Positions 1-6,690 of a stretch of DNA of 8,913 nt are shown here, in pieces. Numbering within the stretch: position 1 is the stretch's first letter; each line of letters begins with the position of its first letter. The stretch is taken from NCBI GenBank assembly GCA_050701115.1, contig JBOHER010000304.1, positions 1-8,913 on the forward strand. The letters run 5' to 3'. Made by a program: the position numbers and the translations under genes. A model generated the notes under the pieces. It made no database searches and was not told the DNA's origin. It saw only the letters and a program-made list of their open reading frames with translations. The DNA is from JBOHER01 sp050701115 (GTDB taxonomy: Bacteria; Actinomycetota; Actinomycetes; Mycobacteriales; Pseudonocardiaceae).

Positions 1-1
1 T

Positions 2-679
2 TTCGGTGATGCTCAGGACAGCGCGCTGGCCGCGGTGGGCGAGGCGACCGCCGTCGGCGAAGGGGAGTGGCTGCTGGCCTACGCGCGGGACTGTGCTGAC
101 CGGGGGCGTCCGCGATCGGGCACGCTCGGTCCCGAGGGAAGGGCCTGGCTGGCCAGGGCGGAAGCGGAGGCGAGCAGGCTCCGTGGCCAGGGCGAGGGCG
201 CACGGTGGGCGGACGCGGTGCTCGCCTTCGGCTACGGGGCGGTGTACGACCAGGCGGTGTGCCGCTGGCGGTACGCGGAGGCGCTGCTCGGCGAACCGGA
301 CGCGGAGCTGGCGGTGGCCGAACAACTCACCGAGGCTCATGCCGTCGCCGAGCGGCTCGGCGCAGCCCCGCTACTCGGCGCGGTGCGCGATCTCGCGCGT
401 CGGGCGCGGGTCGCCTTGCCTGGTCAGCAGGCCAACCGTGCGGTCACGGACCCGCTGACCGCGCGGGAACGTGACGTGCTCGAGCAGGTCGCTCTCGGCC
501 GGACCAACCGCCAGGTGGGCGCCGAGCTCTACATCAGCGAGAAGACGGTGAGCGTGCACCTCTCCCGGGTGATGGCGAAGCTCGGCGCCACCCGGCGGGC
601 CGAAGCGGTGGCGATCGCCTACGACCGCGGGCTGCTGGAACGGCGTCCGGTCAGCGAGGCAACCGTCGCAGGGCCTTGA
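2..679 (+). CDS. LuxR-family transcriptional regulator, C-terminal part (5' end outside window)
   Basis: The frame is open to the left edge, so only the last 225 residues are seen. The final 65 or so residues form a LuxR/GerE helix-turn-helix: a DPLTARERDVLEQVALG start (from about position 449), then NRQVGAELYISEKTVSVHLSRV, then a KLGATRRAEAVA helix. The stretch before it is Ala/Leu-rich and helical, with a YDQAVCRWRYAEALLGEPD segment and an AHAVAERLGAAPLLGAVRDLARRARV segment. This is the usual end of the TPR-like region in large ATP-binding LuxR regulators (MalT/LAL type), where an N-terminal ATPase would lie outside the window. It would act as a cytoplasmic DNA-binding activator; its target is unknown. 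The end overlaps the convergent aldehyde dehydrogenase by 29 bp. LuxR identity is secure; the LAL subtype is an inference. Confidence 0.85.
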   Translation, partial: FGDAQDSALAAVGEATAVGEGEWLLAYARDCADRGRPRSGTLGPEGRAWLARAEAEASRLRGQGEGARWADAVLAFGYGAVYDQAVCRWRYAEALLGEPDAELAVAEQLTEAHAVAERLGAAPLLGAVRDLARRARVALPGQQANRAVTDPLTARERDVLEQVALGRTNRQVGAELYISEKTVSVHLSRVMAKLGATRRAEAVAIAYDRGLLERRPVSEATVAGP

Positions 680-2258
680 CGCCGACCGACATCAGCTTGG
701 CCCACAGCTTCGGCGGCATACCCCGGAACGGGCGCAGTTTCAGGCCCCGCTGGGTCGCGATGGTCTGGGTCTCGGTGTAACGCAGGATTCCCTCGGCACC
801 GTTGCGCCTGCCCACGCCACTGTCACCGAATCCGCCCATCGGAGCGTCGATGGACCCGAAGGTGGCCGCGAAGCCCTCGTTGACGTTCACCGTGCCCGCC
901 TGGATCCGGGCCGCCACCTGGCGGCCGAGTTTGCCGTTGGAGGTCCACACGCTGGCGTTGAGGCCATAGGGCGTGTCGTTGGCGCGCTCGATCGCGTTCT
1001 CGAGGTCGGTGTAGCCGTAGATCGACACGACCGGGCCGAAGGTCTCGTCGGCGAAGGGCTTCATGCCGGGAGTGACGCCGGTCAGCACGGTCGGCTCGTA
1101 GAACAGCGGCCCGAGATCTGGGCGTGGCCGGCCACCGGTGAGGACGGTCGCTCCCTTGGACCGGGCGTCCTCAACATGCCCGGAGATCGCGGAGAGTTGC
1201 TCGGCGGAGGTCAGCGAACCCATACCTGCGCTGTAGTCGAGCCCCGCGCCCAACGCGAGCGCCTCGGTCTTGCGCACGAACGCCTTGGTGAACTCCGCCC
1301 GGATGGACTCGTGCACGTAGATCCGTTCGACCGAGACACAGAGCTGGCCGGCCGAGGAGAAGCACGCACCAACCGCTCCGGTGGCCGCGGTGTCCAGCTT
1401 GGCGTCCGGTAGCACGATCATCGGATTCTTGCCGCCCAGTTCGAGCGAGAAGCTGGTCAGCCGGGTGGCGATCTGGCCGGCCAGCCGCTTGCCGGTCGGG
1501 GTGGAGCCGGTGAAGCCGACATAGTCGGACTCCTCCACGATCGCATCGCCGATCTGGGATCCACGGCCGAGCACGATCTGCCAGACGCCGCGCGGCAGCC
1601 CGGCCTCTTCGGCGAGTTCGTGTAACCAGAGGGCGCACAGCGCGGTCTGGTTGTCCGGCTTCTGCACCACCGCATTACCCGCGGCCAGTGCGGGCAGCAC
1701 GTCGAGGCCGGTAAGCGCGAGCGGGTAGTTCCACGGTGAGATGATCCCGACGACGCCCTTGGGGTGGCGCAGCTCGGTGGTCTTGGTCAGTACCGGCAGG
1801 ACACCGGCTCGTCGCTTGGTGCCCAGCAGCTTGGCGCTGCGCGTGCCGTAGTACGACCCGGCGAGCGCGGTCGCGGCGACCTCGTCGAAGGCATCCATGC
1901 GGGTCTTGCCGGTCTCTACCTGAACCAGATCGAGACCTTCGGATTGCCGGTCCAGGACGAGGTTCTGCAGTCGCACCAGCACGCCCTCGCGCTCGGCGAT
2001 CGGCGTCGCTGCCCAGGCGCGCTGGACAGCGCGCGCATCGGCGAAAACGGCACGCACGTCGGCATCGTCGGCTTGCGGCAGGCTGGCGATGGGCTCGCCG
2101 GTGAACGGCGCCGTCATGGTGACCGGAGTGGAGTCCTTGCCGCCCGCGACGCGCGCGACCAACTCGGCGGCCCGCGAAGCAGGCGGTGCGCCCGCCACGC
2201 CACCGAGGGTGCTGCTGCTTGCGCGCCGGCCTGCGGCCGCCGGTGTGGTGCTCGTCAT
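651..2258 (-). CDS. gabD2: Succinate-semialdehyde dehydrogenase, GabD2-type (NAD(P)+ aldehyde dehydrogenase)
   Basis: A 535-residue cytoplasmic aldehyde dehydrogenase that would oxidise succinic semialdehyde to succinate with NAD(P)+. Family landmarks are all present: SPWNYP with Asn177, cofactor-binding KPD with Lys200, the FTGSTPTGKRLA turn (249-260), ELGGKNP with general base Glu273, SSAGQLC with nucleophile Cys307, and ETFGPV with Glu405. The SAGQLCVSVERIYV and GPLFYEPTVLTGV segments and the basic C-terminus (KALRRLPR) resemble mycobacterial GabD2 from memory. The first 45 residues are Ala/Ser-rich and look disordered. I chose the ATG at 2258 because GGAG lies 5 nt upstream; the frame stays open 29 codons further (to 2345) without a good ribosome site and past the likely promoter. 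It may be transcribed alone, downstream of tetR. The substrate could instead be another aldehyde, such as a fatty aldehyde, given the lipid genes nearby. Confidence 0.85.
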   Translation of the reverse strand: MTSTTPAAAGRRASSSTLGGVAGAPPASRAAELVARVAGGKDSTPVTMTAPFTGEPIASLPQADDADVRAVFADARAVQRAWAATPIAEREGVLVRLQNLVLDRQSEGLDLVQVETGKTRMDAFDEVAATALAGSYYGTRSAKLLGTKRRAGVLPVLTKTTELRHPKGVVGIISPWNYPLALTGLDVLPALAAGNAVVQKPDNQTALCALWLHELAEEAGLPRGVWQIVLGRGSQIGDAIVEESDYVGFTGSTPTGKRLAGQIATRLTSFSLELGGKNPMIVLPDAKLDTAATGAVGACFSSAGQLCVSVERIYVHESIRAEFTKAFVRKTEALALGAGLDYSAGMGSLTSAEQLSAISGHVEDARSKGATVLTGGRPRPDLGPLFYEPTVLTGVTPGMKPFADETFGPVVSIYGYTDLENAIERANDTPYGLNASVWTSNGKLGRQVAARIQAGTVNVNEGFAATFGSIDAPMGGFGDSGVGRRNGAEGILRYTETQTIATQRGLKLRPFRGMPPKLWAKLMSVGVKALRRLPR

Positions 2259-2294
2259 CGAGACTCCAGTTACTCGTCGGTAGCTTCGCGGGTG

Positions 2295-2323
2295 AGCATA
2301 CCGACGGTAGGCGAACCCACCAA
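2295..2323 (-). promoter_or_regulatory. Candidate promoter of the aldehyde dehydrogenase gene
   Basis: Read on the - strand, TTGGTG (2323-2318) and TATGCT (2300-2295) are separated by exactly 17 nt. This resembles a vegetative sigma-70-type promoter with weak -35 and good -10 boxes. It would give a leader of about 30 nt before the ATG at 2258, with GGAG just before the start. It lies downstream of the tetR hairpin, so the dehydrogenase gene could be expressed independently of tetR. Judged by eye only. Confidence 0.4.
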
Positions 2324-2378
2324 GTGTTGTGCCGGCGAACGTCATAGTGCCGCCGAACGCGCCTCTACCTCATATAAC

Positions 2379-2417
2379 GGTGACCCGGCCCGCCGGCGAG
2401 GGCCGGGCCGGGTCACC
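2379..2417 (-). terminator. Strong GC hairpin downstream of tetR
   Basis: A perfect 13-bp inverted repeat (GGTGACCCGGCCC at 2379-2391 and GGGCCGGGTCACC at 2405-2417) encloses a 13-nt loop. It begins 15 bp past the tetR stop, as expected for a terminator of the leftward tetR transcript. After the stem the - strand continues GTTATATGAGG, so there is no real U-tract. Such U-less GC stems are common at gene ends in actinobacteria. Because it is symmetric, a binding site is also conceivable. Confidence 0.65.
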
Positions 2418-2432
2418 ACACCTCGCGCCGCG

Positions 2433-3071
2433 TCAGCTGTCCCGGTAGACGGCGAGCGCGATCTGCTTCCACTCCTCGAGCAGTTGCTTCCTGCGCACCG
2501 GGTCACCGCCGATCTCGGCGTCCAGCGCGAGCCCACGAATCAGGTTGACCGTGAGCCAGAACATGGTCTCGGTGCGTTCCGGTGGCAGCTGGGCGCCGAG
2601 CGAGCGGAACAGGTCGAGGGTGGCCCGGCCGAGTGCCTTGTCCACCGGTCGAATCGCGGCCCTGAGCTCGGGATCGGTTCTCGCCGCAACCCAGAGTTCC
2701 ATGAAGGCCGCCGACAGAGTGCCGGAGAATCCCTGCCAGATGAGGTCGATGCCGCGCTCGATGAGTTCCGTGCCGGAGGGCAGGGAGCCTTCGGCTGCCA
2801 CCACCTCCGTCCTGATGCGGTGGGTCAGGTGCTCGACCGCGGCCACCATCAACTCCGCCTTGGTGGCGAAGTGGTGCTGCTGGGCTCCCTTGGACACGCC
2901 TGCGCGGGCGCAGATCTCGTGTACCGATGTGCGCGCGTAGCCCAGTTCGACCAGACACTCGATCGTCGCGTCGAGCAGCGCGGTGCGGGTTTGCTCCCTG
3001 CGCTCGGCCTGGGTGCGGTGGCGTCGGTCACGGTTCACGGCCGTTGATTCTGCCGGTTCGGCGACCGCCAT
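2433..3071 (-). CDS. TetR/AcrR-family transcriptional repressor
   Basis: A 212-residue protein of typical TetR length. The N-terminal DNA-binding domain runs from about residue 22 to 75: a basic RREQTRTALLDATIECLVELGY helix pair, then the helix-turn-helix ARTSVHEICARAGVSKGAQQHHFATKAELM, in which the usual G..Y.HF signature appears as GAQQHHF. The remaining helical part (about 80-210) would be the ligand-binding and dimer domain. The ATG at 3071 is chosen because GGGAG lies 6 nt upstream; the frame extends 21 codons further but that would run through the operator-like repeats. It is divergent from the acyl-CoA dehydrogenase gene with 100 bp between, the classic layout of a TetR protein that represses itself and its neighbour. 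The ligand is probably an acyl-CoA of the pathway (inference). Confidence 0.88.
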   Translation of the reverse strand: MAVAEPAESTAVNRDRRHRTQAERREQTRTALLDATIECLVELGYARTSVHEICARAGVSKGAQQHHFATKAELMVAAVEHLTHRIRTEVVAAEGSLPSGTELIERGIDLIWQGFSGTLSAAFMELWVAARTDPELRAAIRPVDKALGRATLDLFRSLGAQLPPERTETMFWLTVNLIRGLALDAEIGGDPVRRKQLLEEWKQIALAVYRDS

Positions 3072-3103
3072 CACCGTCTCCCTTGAGCTGGGCTGCCCTG
3101 CGG

Positions 3104-3139
3104 ATGTACATTCCAGTAAGAACTTACATTCCATCTGGA
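3104..3139. promoter_or_regulatory. Probable TetR operator in the tetR/acyl-CoA dehydrogenase gap
   Basis: This 36-bp stretch holds nested repeats: ATGTACAT (3104-3111, perfect palindrome), TACATTCCA twice (3107-3115 and 3125-3133, an 18-bp direct repeat), GTAAG-AA-CTTAC (3116-3127, perfect 5-bp arms) and TCCA-TC-TGGA (3130-3139). It is AT-richer than its surroundings. TACATT at 3125-3130 fits the actinobacterial -10 pattern TANNNT for rightward transcription and would give a leader of about 35 nt with a GAGGAGG ribosome site. A repressor bound here would block both divergent promoters. Symmetry and position are seen; the binding is inferred. Confidence 0.6.
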
Positions 3140-3171
3140 TTGTTTTCTACCCCGATCGAGGAGGACCCCTC

Positions 3172-4323
3172 ATGCCGCTGCAACTGCCAGCCAGTTCGTG
3201 GAGCGACTCCGACCTGGAGGACTTCCGCGAACTCGCCCGCACGTTCTGCCAGAAGGAACTGGTGCCGAATCAGGAGCGCTGGGCCAACCAGAAGCAGGTC
3301 GACCGGGATCTATGGACCAAGGCTGGCGAGATCGGGCTCCTCGGGCTGTCCGTTCCTGAGGAGTACGGCGGCGGCGGCGGCACCTTCGCGCACGAAGCCG
3401 TCCTGCTCGAGGAGCAGGCCCGCTCCGGAGACAGTTCGTGGGGTGTCGCCGTGCACAGCGGCATCGTCAACCACTACGTCCTCGCCTATGCCTCCGAGGA
3501 GAAGAAGCTGGAGTGGCTGCCCAAACTCTGCAGCGGTGAGTGGGTCGGTGCGATCGCGATGACCGAACCGGGTACCGGGTCTGATCTGCAGGGCATCAAG
3601 ACCCGCGCGGTGCGCGACGGCGACGAGTACGTGATCAACGGCGCAAAGACCTTCATCACCAACGGTGCGCAGGCCGATCTCGTCGTGGTCGCGGTCAAGA
3701 CCGACCCCGATGCCGGTGCGGCCGGTGTCTCGCTGATCGCGGTGGAGACCGCCAATCCGGGCTTCCGCCGCGGCCGGGTGCTGGACAAGGTCGGCATGAA
3801 GGGCCAGGACACCGCGGAGCTGTTCTTCGACGACGTGCGGGTGCCGGCCGGCAACCTGCTCGGTGCGCAGGAAGGTCTCGGCTTCATCCAGCTCATGCAG
3901 CAGCTCCCGCAGGAACGGCTCATCATCGCGGTGACCGCGGTCGCGGGGCTGGAGTCCGCGGTGAACCTGACCCTCGAGTACACCAAGGACCGCACCGCGT
4001 TCGGCAGGCCGATCTTCGGGTTCCAGAACACCAAGTTCAAGCTGGCGGAAGCGGCAACCGAGGTGGCGGTCGGACGGGCCTTCCTCGATCAGTGCATCGA
4101 GCGGCACCTGCGCGGCGAACTCGACGTGCAGGGTGCTGCGATGGTCAAGCTGTGGACCACCGAGCGGCTGAACCGCGTGATCGACGACTGCCTGCAGCTC
4201 TTCGGTGGCTACGGCTACAGGAACGAGTACCCGATCGCCCGTGCCTGGGCCGACGTCCGCATCACCCGGATCTTCGGGGGCACCAGCGAGATCATGAAGG
4301 AAATCATCGCTCGTACCCTGTGA
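3172..4323 (+). CDS. Acyl-CoA dehydrogenase, long-chain/isovaleryl type active site
   Basis: A 383-residue FAD flavoprotein that introduces the 2,3-double bond into acyl-CoAs, the first step of beta-oxidation, passing electrons to ETF. N-terminal helical domain about 10-125 (VPEEYGGGGG at 61-70), beta domain with the AMTEPGTGSDL signature (129-139) and INGAKTFITNGAQADL (155-170), C-terminal helical domain with DRTAFGRPIFGFQ (273-285) and LFGGYGYRNEYPIARAWADVR (343-363). Length matches the family. The position of the MCAD catalytic Glu is Gly369 (IFGGTSEI), whereas LPQERL carries Glu248 at the helix-G position used by LCAD and isovaleryl-CoA dehydrogenase. This suggests long or branched substrates. 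The ATG at 3172 has GAGGAGG 5-11 nt upstream; the open frame extends back into tetR but has no support there. Probably the first gene of an operon with the racemase and under TetR control. Confidence 0.9.
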   Translation: MPLQLPASSWSDSDLEDFRELARTFCQKELVPNQERWANQKQVDRDLWTKAGEIGLLGLSVPEEYGGGGGTFAHEAVLLEEQARSGDSSWGVAVHSGIVNHYVLAYASEEKKLEWLPKLCSGEWVGAIAMTEPGTGSDLQGIKTRAVRDGDEYVINGAKTFITNGAQADLVVVAVKTDPDAGAAGVSLIAVETANPGFRRGRVLDKVGMKGQDTAELFFDDVRVPAGNLLGAQEGLGFIQLMQQLPQERLIIAVTAVAGLESAVNLTLEYTKDRTAFGRPIFGFQNTKFKLAEAATEVAVGRAFLDQCIERHLRGELDVQGAAMVKLWTTERLNRVIDDCLQLFGGYGYRNEYPIARAWADVRITRIFGGTSEIMKEIIARTL

Positions 4324-4360
4324 CCACGAGTCGGCAGGCACTAATGAGAGGACACAACCT

Positions 4361-5503
4361 ATGGGAGCGGGGCCGCTTACCGGCTTGCGCGTGATCGAAC
4401 TGGCCGGGCTGGCGCCAGGTCCATTTGCCTGCACCGTGCTCGCCGACCTCGGCGCTGAGGTCATCCGGGTGGACCGGGCCACGCCGGGGCCCGACGTGCT
4501 GTCGTTCGACAACGATCCGCTGCGCCGCAGCCGCCGGTCGATCGGTGTGGACACCAAGACCCCCGACGGAGTCGAACTGGTGCTCAAGCTGGTCGAGAAC
4601 GCCGACGTGCTCGTCGAGGGCTTCCGGCCGGGAGTCACCGAGCGGATGGGGCTCGGGCCCGCGGACTGTCACGCGCGCAATCCCCGGCTGATCTACGGCC
4701 GGATCACCGGCTGGGGCCAGGACGGCCCGCTCGCGCAGCGCGCCGGGCACGACATCAACTACATCGGCTTGTCCGGTGCGCTGGAGGCGATCGGCCGGGA
4801 AGGGGAGCGGCCGGTGCCGCCGCTGAACCTGGTCGCCGACTTCGGTGGTGGTGGTCTGCTGCTGGCCATGGGTATCCTCGCCGCACTCTACGAGCGGGCA
4901 AGCTCAGGCAAGGGGCAGGTCGTCGACGCGTCCATGGTGGACGGCTCCGCGTTGCTGGCCACCAGCCTCTACGGCCTCAAGGCCAACGGTGTGTGGGCGG
5001 GGAAACGCGGCACCAATCTGCTCGACGGCGGTGCCCCCTTCTACGACACCTACGAGACCGCGGACGGCAAGTACCTCGCGGTCGGCGCGATCGAGATGCG
5101 CTTCTGGGCCGATCTGGTGCGGGTGCTCGGCCTTTCGGGGGAGGATCTGCCGTTCCACTTCGACAAGAACGAATGGCCGAGGCTGCGCAAGATCCTCGCC
5201 GGGGCGATCGGCAAGTACACCCGCGACGAACTGGTCGCGCTCGCCGAAGGCACCGACGCCTGCATCACGCCGGTGCTCACGCCGGAGGAGGCCCCGAGCC
5301 ACCCGCACAACGTGGCCCGAGGGACGTTCGTGGAGGTGGGCGGGGTGGCGCTGCCCGCACCGGCGCCGAAGTTCGACCGCACCCCCGCAGGCACGCCGAG
5401 CGCGCCGCACGATACCGGCGCGGACACCGAGCAGGTTCTCGGCGAGCTCGGGCTGAACACGGCCGAGATCGCGCGGCTGCGGGAGGCCGGGGCGATCAAC
5501 TAG
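4361..5503 (+). CDS. mcr: Alpha-methylacyl-CoA racemase (CaiB/BaiF family III fold)
   Basis: A 380-residue protein that interconverts (2R)- and (2S)-2-methylacyl-CoA so that branched chains can enter beta-oxidation, whose dehydrogenase takes the S form. It begins PLTGLRVIELAGLAPGPFAC and has the family segments EGFRPGVTERMGLGP, ITGWGQDGPLAQRAGHDINYI, PPLNLVADFGGGG, GKGQVVDASMVDG and LLDGGAPFYDTYETADGKY. The four residues reported as important in Mycobacterium tuberculosis MCR (Arg91, His126, Asp156, Glu241) all match here with a constant offset of four: Arg95, His130, Asp160 and Glu245. This favours racemase over a generic CoA-transferase, in which an Asp attacks the CoA thioester. ATG at 4361 has GAGAGG 9 nt upstream. 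It follows the dehydrogenase by 37 bp on the same strand, so co-transcription is likely. Confidence 0.9.
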   Translation: MGAGPLTGLRVIELAGLAPGPFACTVLADLGAEVIRVDRATPGPDVLSFDNDPLRRSRRSIGVDTKTPDGVELVLKLVENADVLVEGFRPGVTERMGLGPADCHARNPRLIYGRITGWGQDGPLAQRAGHDINYIGLSGALEAIGREGERPVPPLNLVADFGGGGLLLAMGILAALYERASSGKGQVVDASMVDGSALLATSLYGLKANGVWAGKRGTNLLDGGAPFYDTYETADGKYLAVGAIEMRFWADLVRVLGLSGEDLPFHFDKNEWPRLRKILAGAIGKYTRDELVALAEGTDACITPVLTPEEAPSHPHNVARGTFVEVGGVALPAPAPKFDRTPAGTPSAPHDTGADTEQVLGELGLNTAEIARLREAGAIN

Positions 5504-6272
5504 CGAAGCCGCCATGCCTGCCGGCGCCTGCCGCGAACCGGGCGGCGCCGGCAGCGGCTTCCTCGGCGAGCCCTGTGCCGCCCAGCGCGACCGCGAACTC
5601 GTTGTGCACTGCGGCGGGTTCGTCCATTCCGCTCTGTTCGAGTACTGATCGGCGATCACCGCGCAGGCATTGTTGTGGGAAACCCGCGAGCTGTTCGGCC
5701 AGTTCTTCCGCGGCCGCACGGGCGGTGCCAGCCGGCACCACTCGATTGGCCAGCCCGATGGCCAACGCTTCGTCGGCTCCGACCGGCCGACCGGTGAGAA
5801 TCAGGTCCATCGCGCGCGATTCGCCGATGAGCCTGGGTAGCCGAACGGTGCCGCCGTCGATCAACGGGACGCCCCAGCGGCGACAGAACACCCCGAACAC
5901 CGCTGTCTCGTCTGCGACCCGCAGATCACACCACAAGGCGAGCTCGAGGCCGCCCGCGACGGCGGGCCCGTGCACCGCGGCGATCACCGGCTTGCTCAGC
6001 CGCATGCGGGTCGGGCCCATCGGGCCGTCGCCGTCAGCGTCGAGCCGGTTACCCCGGTCGGTGCCGACCGCCTTCAGATCGGCACCCGCGCAGAACGCGT
6101 CGCCCACTCCGGAGAGCACGGCCACGCGGGCGTCCTGGTCGGCGTCGAACCGGCGGAACTCGTCCGCGAGGGCGGCCGCGGTGGGGCCGTCGACGGCGTT
6201 TCTGGCCGCGGGCCGGTTCAGCAAGATCGTCGTCACCGGGCCTCGACGTTCGGCGAGCACGTTCTCCGGCAT
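5496..6272 (-). CDS. Crotonase/enoyl-CoA hydratase family protein with altered active site
   Basis: A 258-residue crotonase-fold protein. The oxyanion-hole segments are clear: FCAGADLK (60-67) and AVHGPAVAGGLELALWCDLRVA (99-120). Glu110 matches the first catalytic glutamate of rat enoyl-CoA hydratase (Glu144), but the position of the second (Glu164, in its FGQPEILLG segment) is Cys130 in FGVFCRRWGVPLIDGG; Asp139 follows nine residues later. It may therefore be an isomerase, hydrolase or unusual hydratase rather than a classical hydratase. From memory this FCRRWGVPLIDGGTVRLPRLIG variant is widespread in actinobacteria. ATG at 6272 is chosen because GAGGTG sits just upstream; a GTG eight codons earlier (6296) lacks a ribosome site. 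It is convergent with the racemase, overlapping by 8 bp, and divergent from the small membrane protein gene. Confidence 0.88.
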   Translation of the reverse strand: MPENVLAERRGPVTTILLNRPAARNAVDGPTAAALADEFRRFDADQDARVAVLSGVGDAFCAGADLKAVGTDRGNRLDADGDGPMGPTRMRLSKPVIAAVHGPAVAGGLELALWCDLRVADETAVFGVFCRRWGVPLIDGGTVRLPRLIGESRAMDLILTGRPVGADEALAIGLANRVVPAGTARAAAEELAEQLAGFPQQCLRGDRRSVLEQSGMDEPAAVHNEFAVALGGTGLAEEAAAGAARFAAGAGRHGGFAS

Positions 6273-6360
6273 GGTCACCTCGCTGGTCGCATCCACGATC
6301 TTGGGTTGTTCTTACCCTAAGCTCGTCGGCGGATGAATCGAGACATGATGGGATGGAGAT

Positions 6361-6531
6361 ATGCCGCCGAACGCGAAAAAGGGCCTCATCATCGGCGTTG
6401 TCGCCCTCGTGTTGTTCTTTTTGATCTCGCGGCCCACCGAGTCGGCTGCCGCGGTGCACACCGTGCTCGGGCTACTGCAGGACGGCGCCGAGGCGTTGCT
6501 GACCTTCGTGCAGGCACTGTTCAGAACGTGA
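6361..6531 (+). CDS. 56-residue membrane miniprotein, function unknown
   Basis: Reads MPPNAKKGLIIGVVALVLFF, then LISRPTESAAAVHTVLGLLQ, then DGAEALLTFVQALFRT. A short basic N-terminus (KK) precedes one hydrophobic helix (about 9-22), then RPTESAA, then an amphipathic helical tail (about 29-54). This suggests one membrane-spanning helix with the tail at or outside the membrane. GGAG lies only 2 nt before the ATG, so the spacing is tight; the in-frame stop at 6346-6348 leaves no earlier start. Codon use is as GC-biased as its neighbours. From memory, small actinobacterial proteins with the pattern lysines, hydrophobic helix, VLFF.IS.P..SA..V, then DGAE are common and uncharacterised. It is divergent from the crotonase gene (88-bp gap between starts). 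No function can be given. Confidence 0.72.
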   Translation: MPPNAKKGLIIGVVALVLFFLISRPTESAAAVHTVLGLLQDGAEALLTFVQALFRT

Positions 6532-6549
6532 CGACCGGATTCACCCGAT

Positions 6550-6567
6550 TTGTGGTCTGTCGCACAA
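6550..6567. promoter_or_regulatory. CRP-like inverted repeat TTGTG-N8-CACAA
   Basis: Perfect 5-bp arms TTGTG (6550-6554) and CACAA (6563-6567) flank 8 nt. The core TGTG-N8-CACA keeps the outer eight positions of the CRP/GlxR consensus TGTGA-N6-TCACA but has G at both inner positions. It lies 19 nt after the miniprotein stop and about 255 nt before the next gene, which is far for a regulator site. It may be chance. No gene is visible between 6532 and 6820. Confidence 0.25.
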
Positions 6568-6677
6568 TGCGGACCGTGGTTGGGCCGTCCGGGTGGATTG
6601 CGGGGGCGAAGTCGCAGGTCGTCGAATTCTCCTCGCCGGTACCCCTGGCGGAACGGGCGATCTGAGCCCTACGGTGC

Positions 6678-6690
6678 TCACATTATGTGA
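6678..6690. promoter_or_regulatory. Perfect 13-bp palindrome TCACATTATGTGA
   Basis: The arms TCACAT and ATGTGA meet around a single T. It is an AT-rich island in a GC-rich gap, 130 bp before the next start codon at 6821, so it is a reasonable operator candidate for the unknown gene downstream. It is not a CRP site, because the half-sites are in the opposite order (TCACA first). The embedded CATTAT could act as a -10, but I see no matching -35. Confidence 0.35.

Noticed and set aside
1764..3047. Long + strand open frame (427 codons) across gabD2 and tetR
   Set aside because: It is antisense to two clear genes, has low-complexity Arg/Gly-rich sequence and no domain, and crosses the terminator-like hairpin. 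High GC makes such empty frames common.
3310..4638. Long - strand open frame (442 codons) opposite the acyl-CoA dehydrogenase and racemase start
   Set aside because: It mirrors the codon bias of the sense genes, has no recognisable family, and runs across two real genes and their gap.
6273..6296. GTG start eight codons upstream in the crotonase gene
   Set aside because: No ribosome site and no -10 at leaderless distance; the ATG at 6272 has GAGGTG just upstream and gives the usual family length.
4993..6336. Long + strand open frame (447 codons) over the racemase end and crotonase
   Set aside because: The sequence is Arg/Ala/Ser-rich with no domain, and both genes beneath it have conserved active-site motifs in their own frames.
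6678..6690. CRP site reading of TCACATTATGTGA
   Set aside because: The half-sites are inverted relative to TGTGA-N6-TCACA and too close together.
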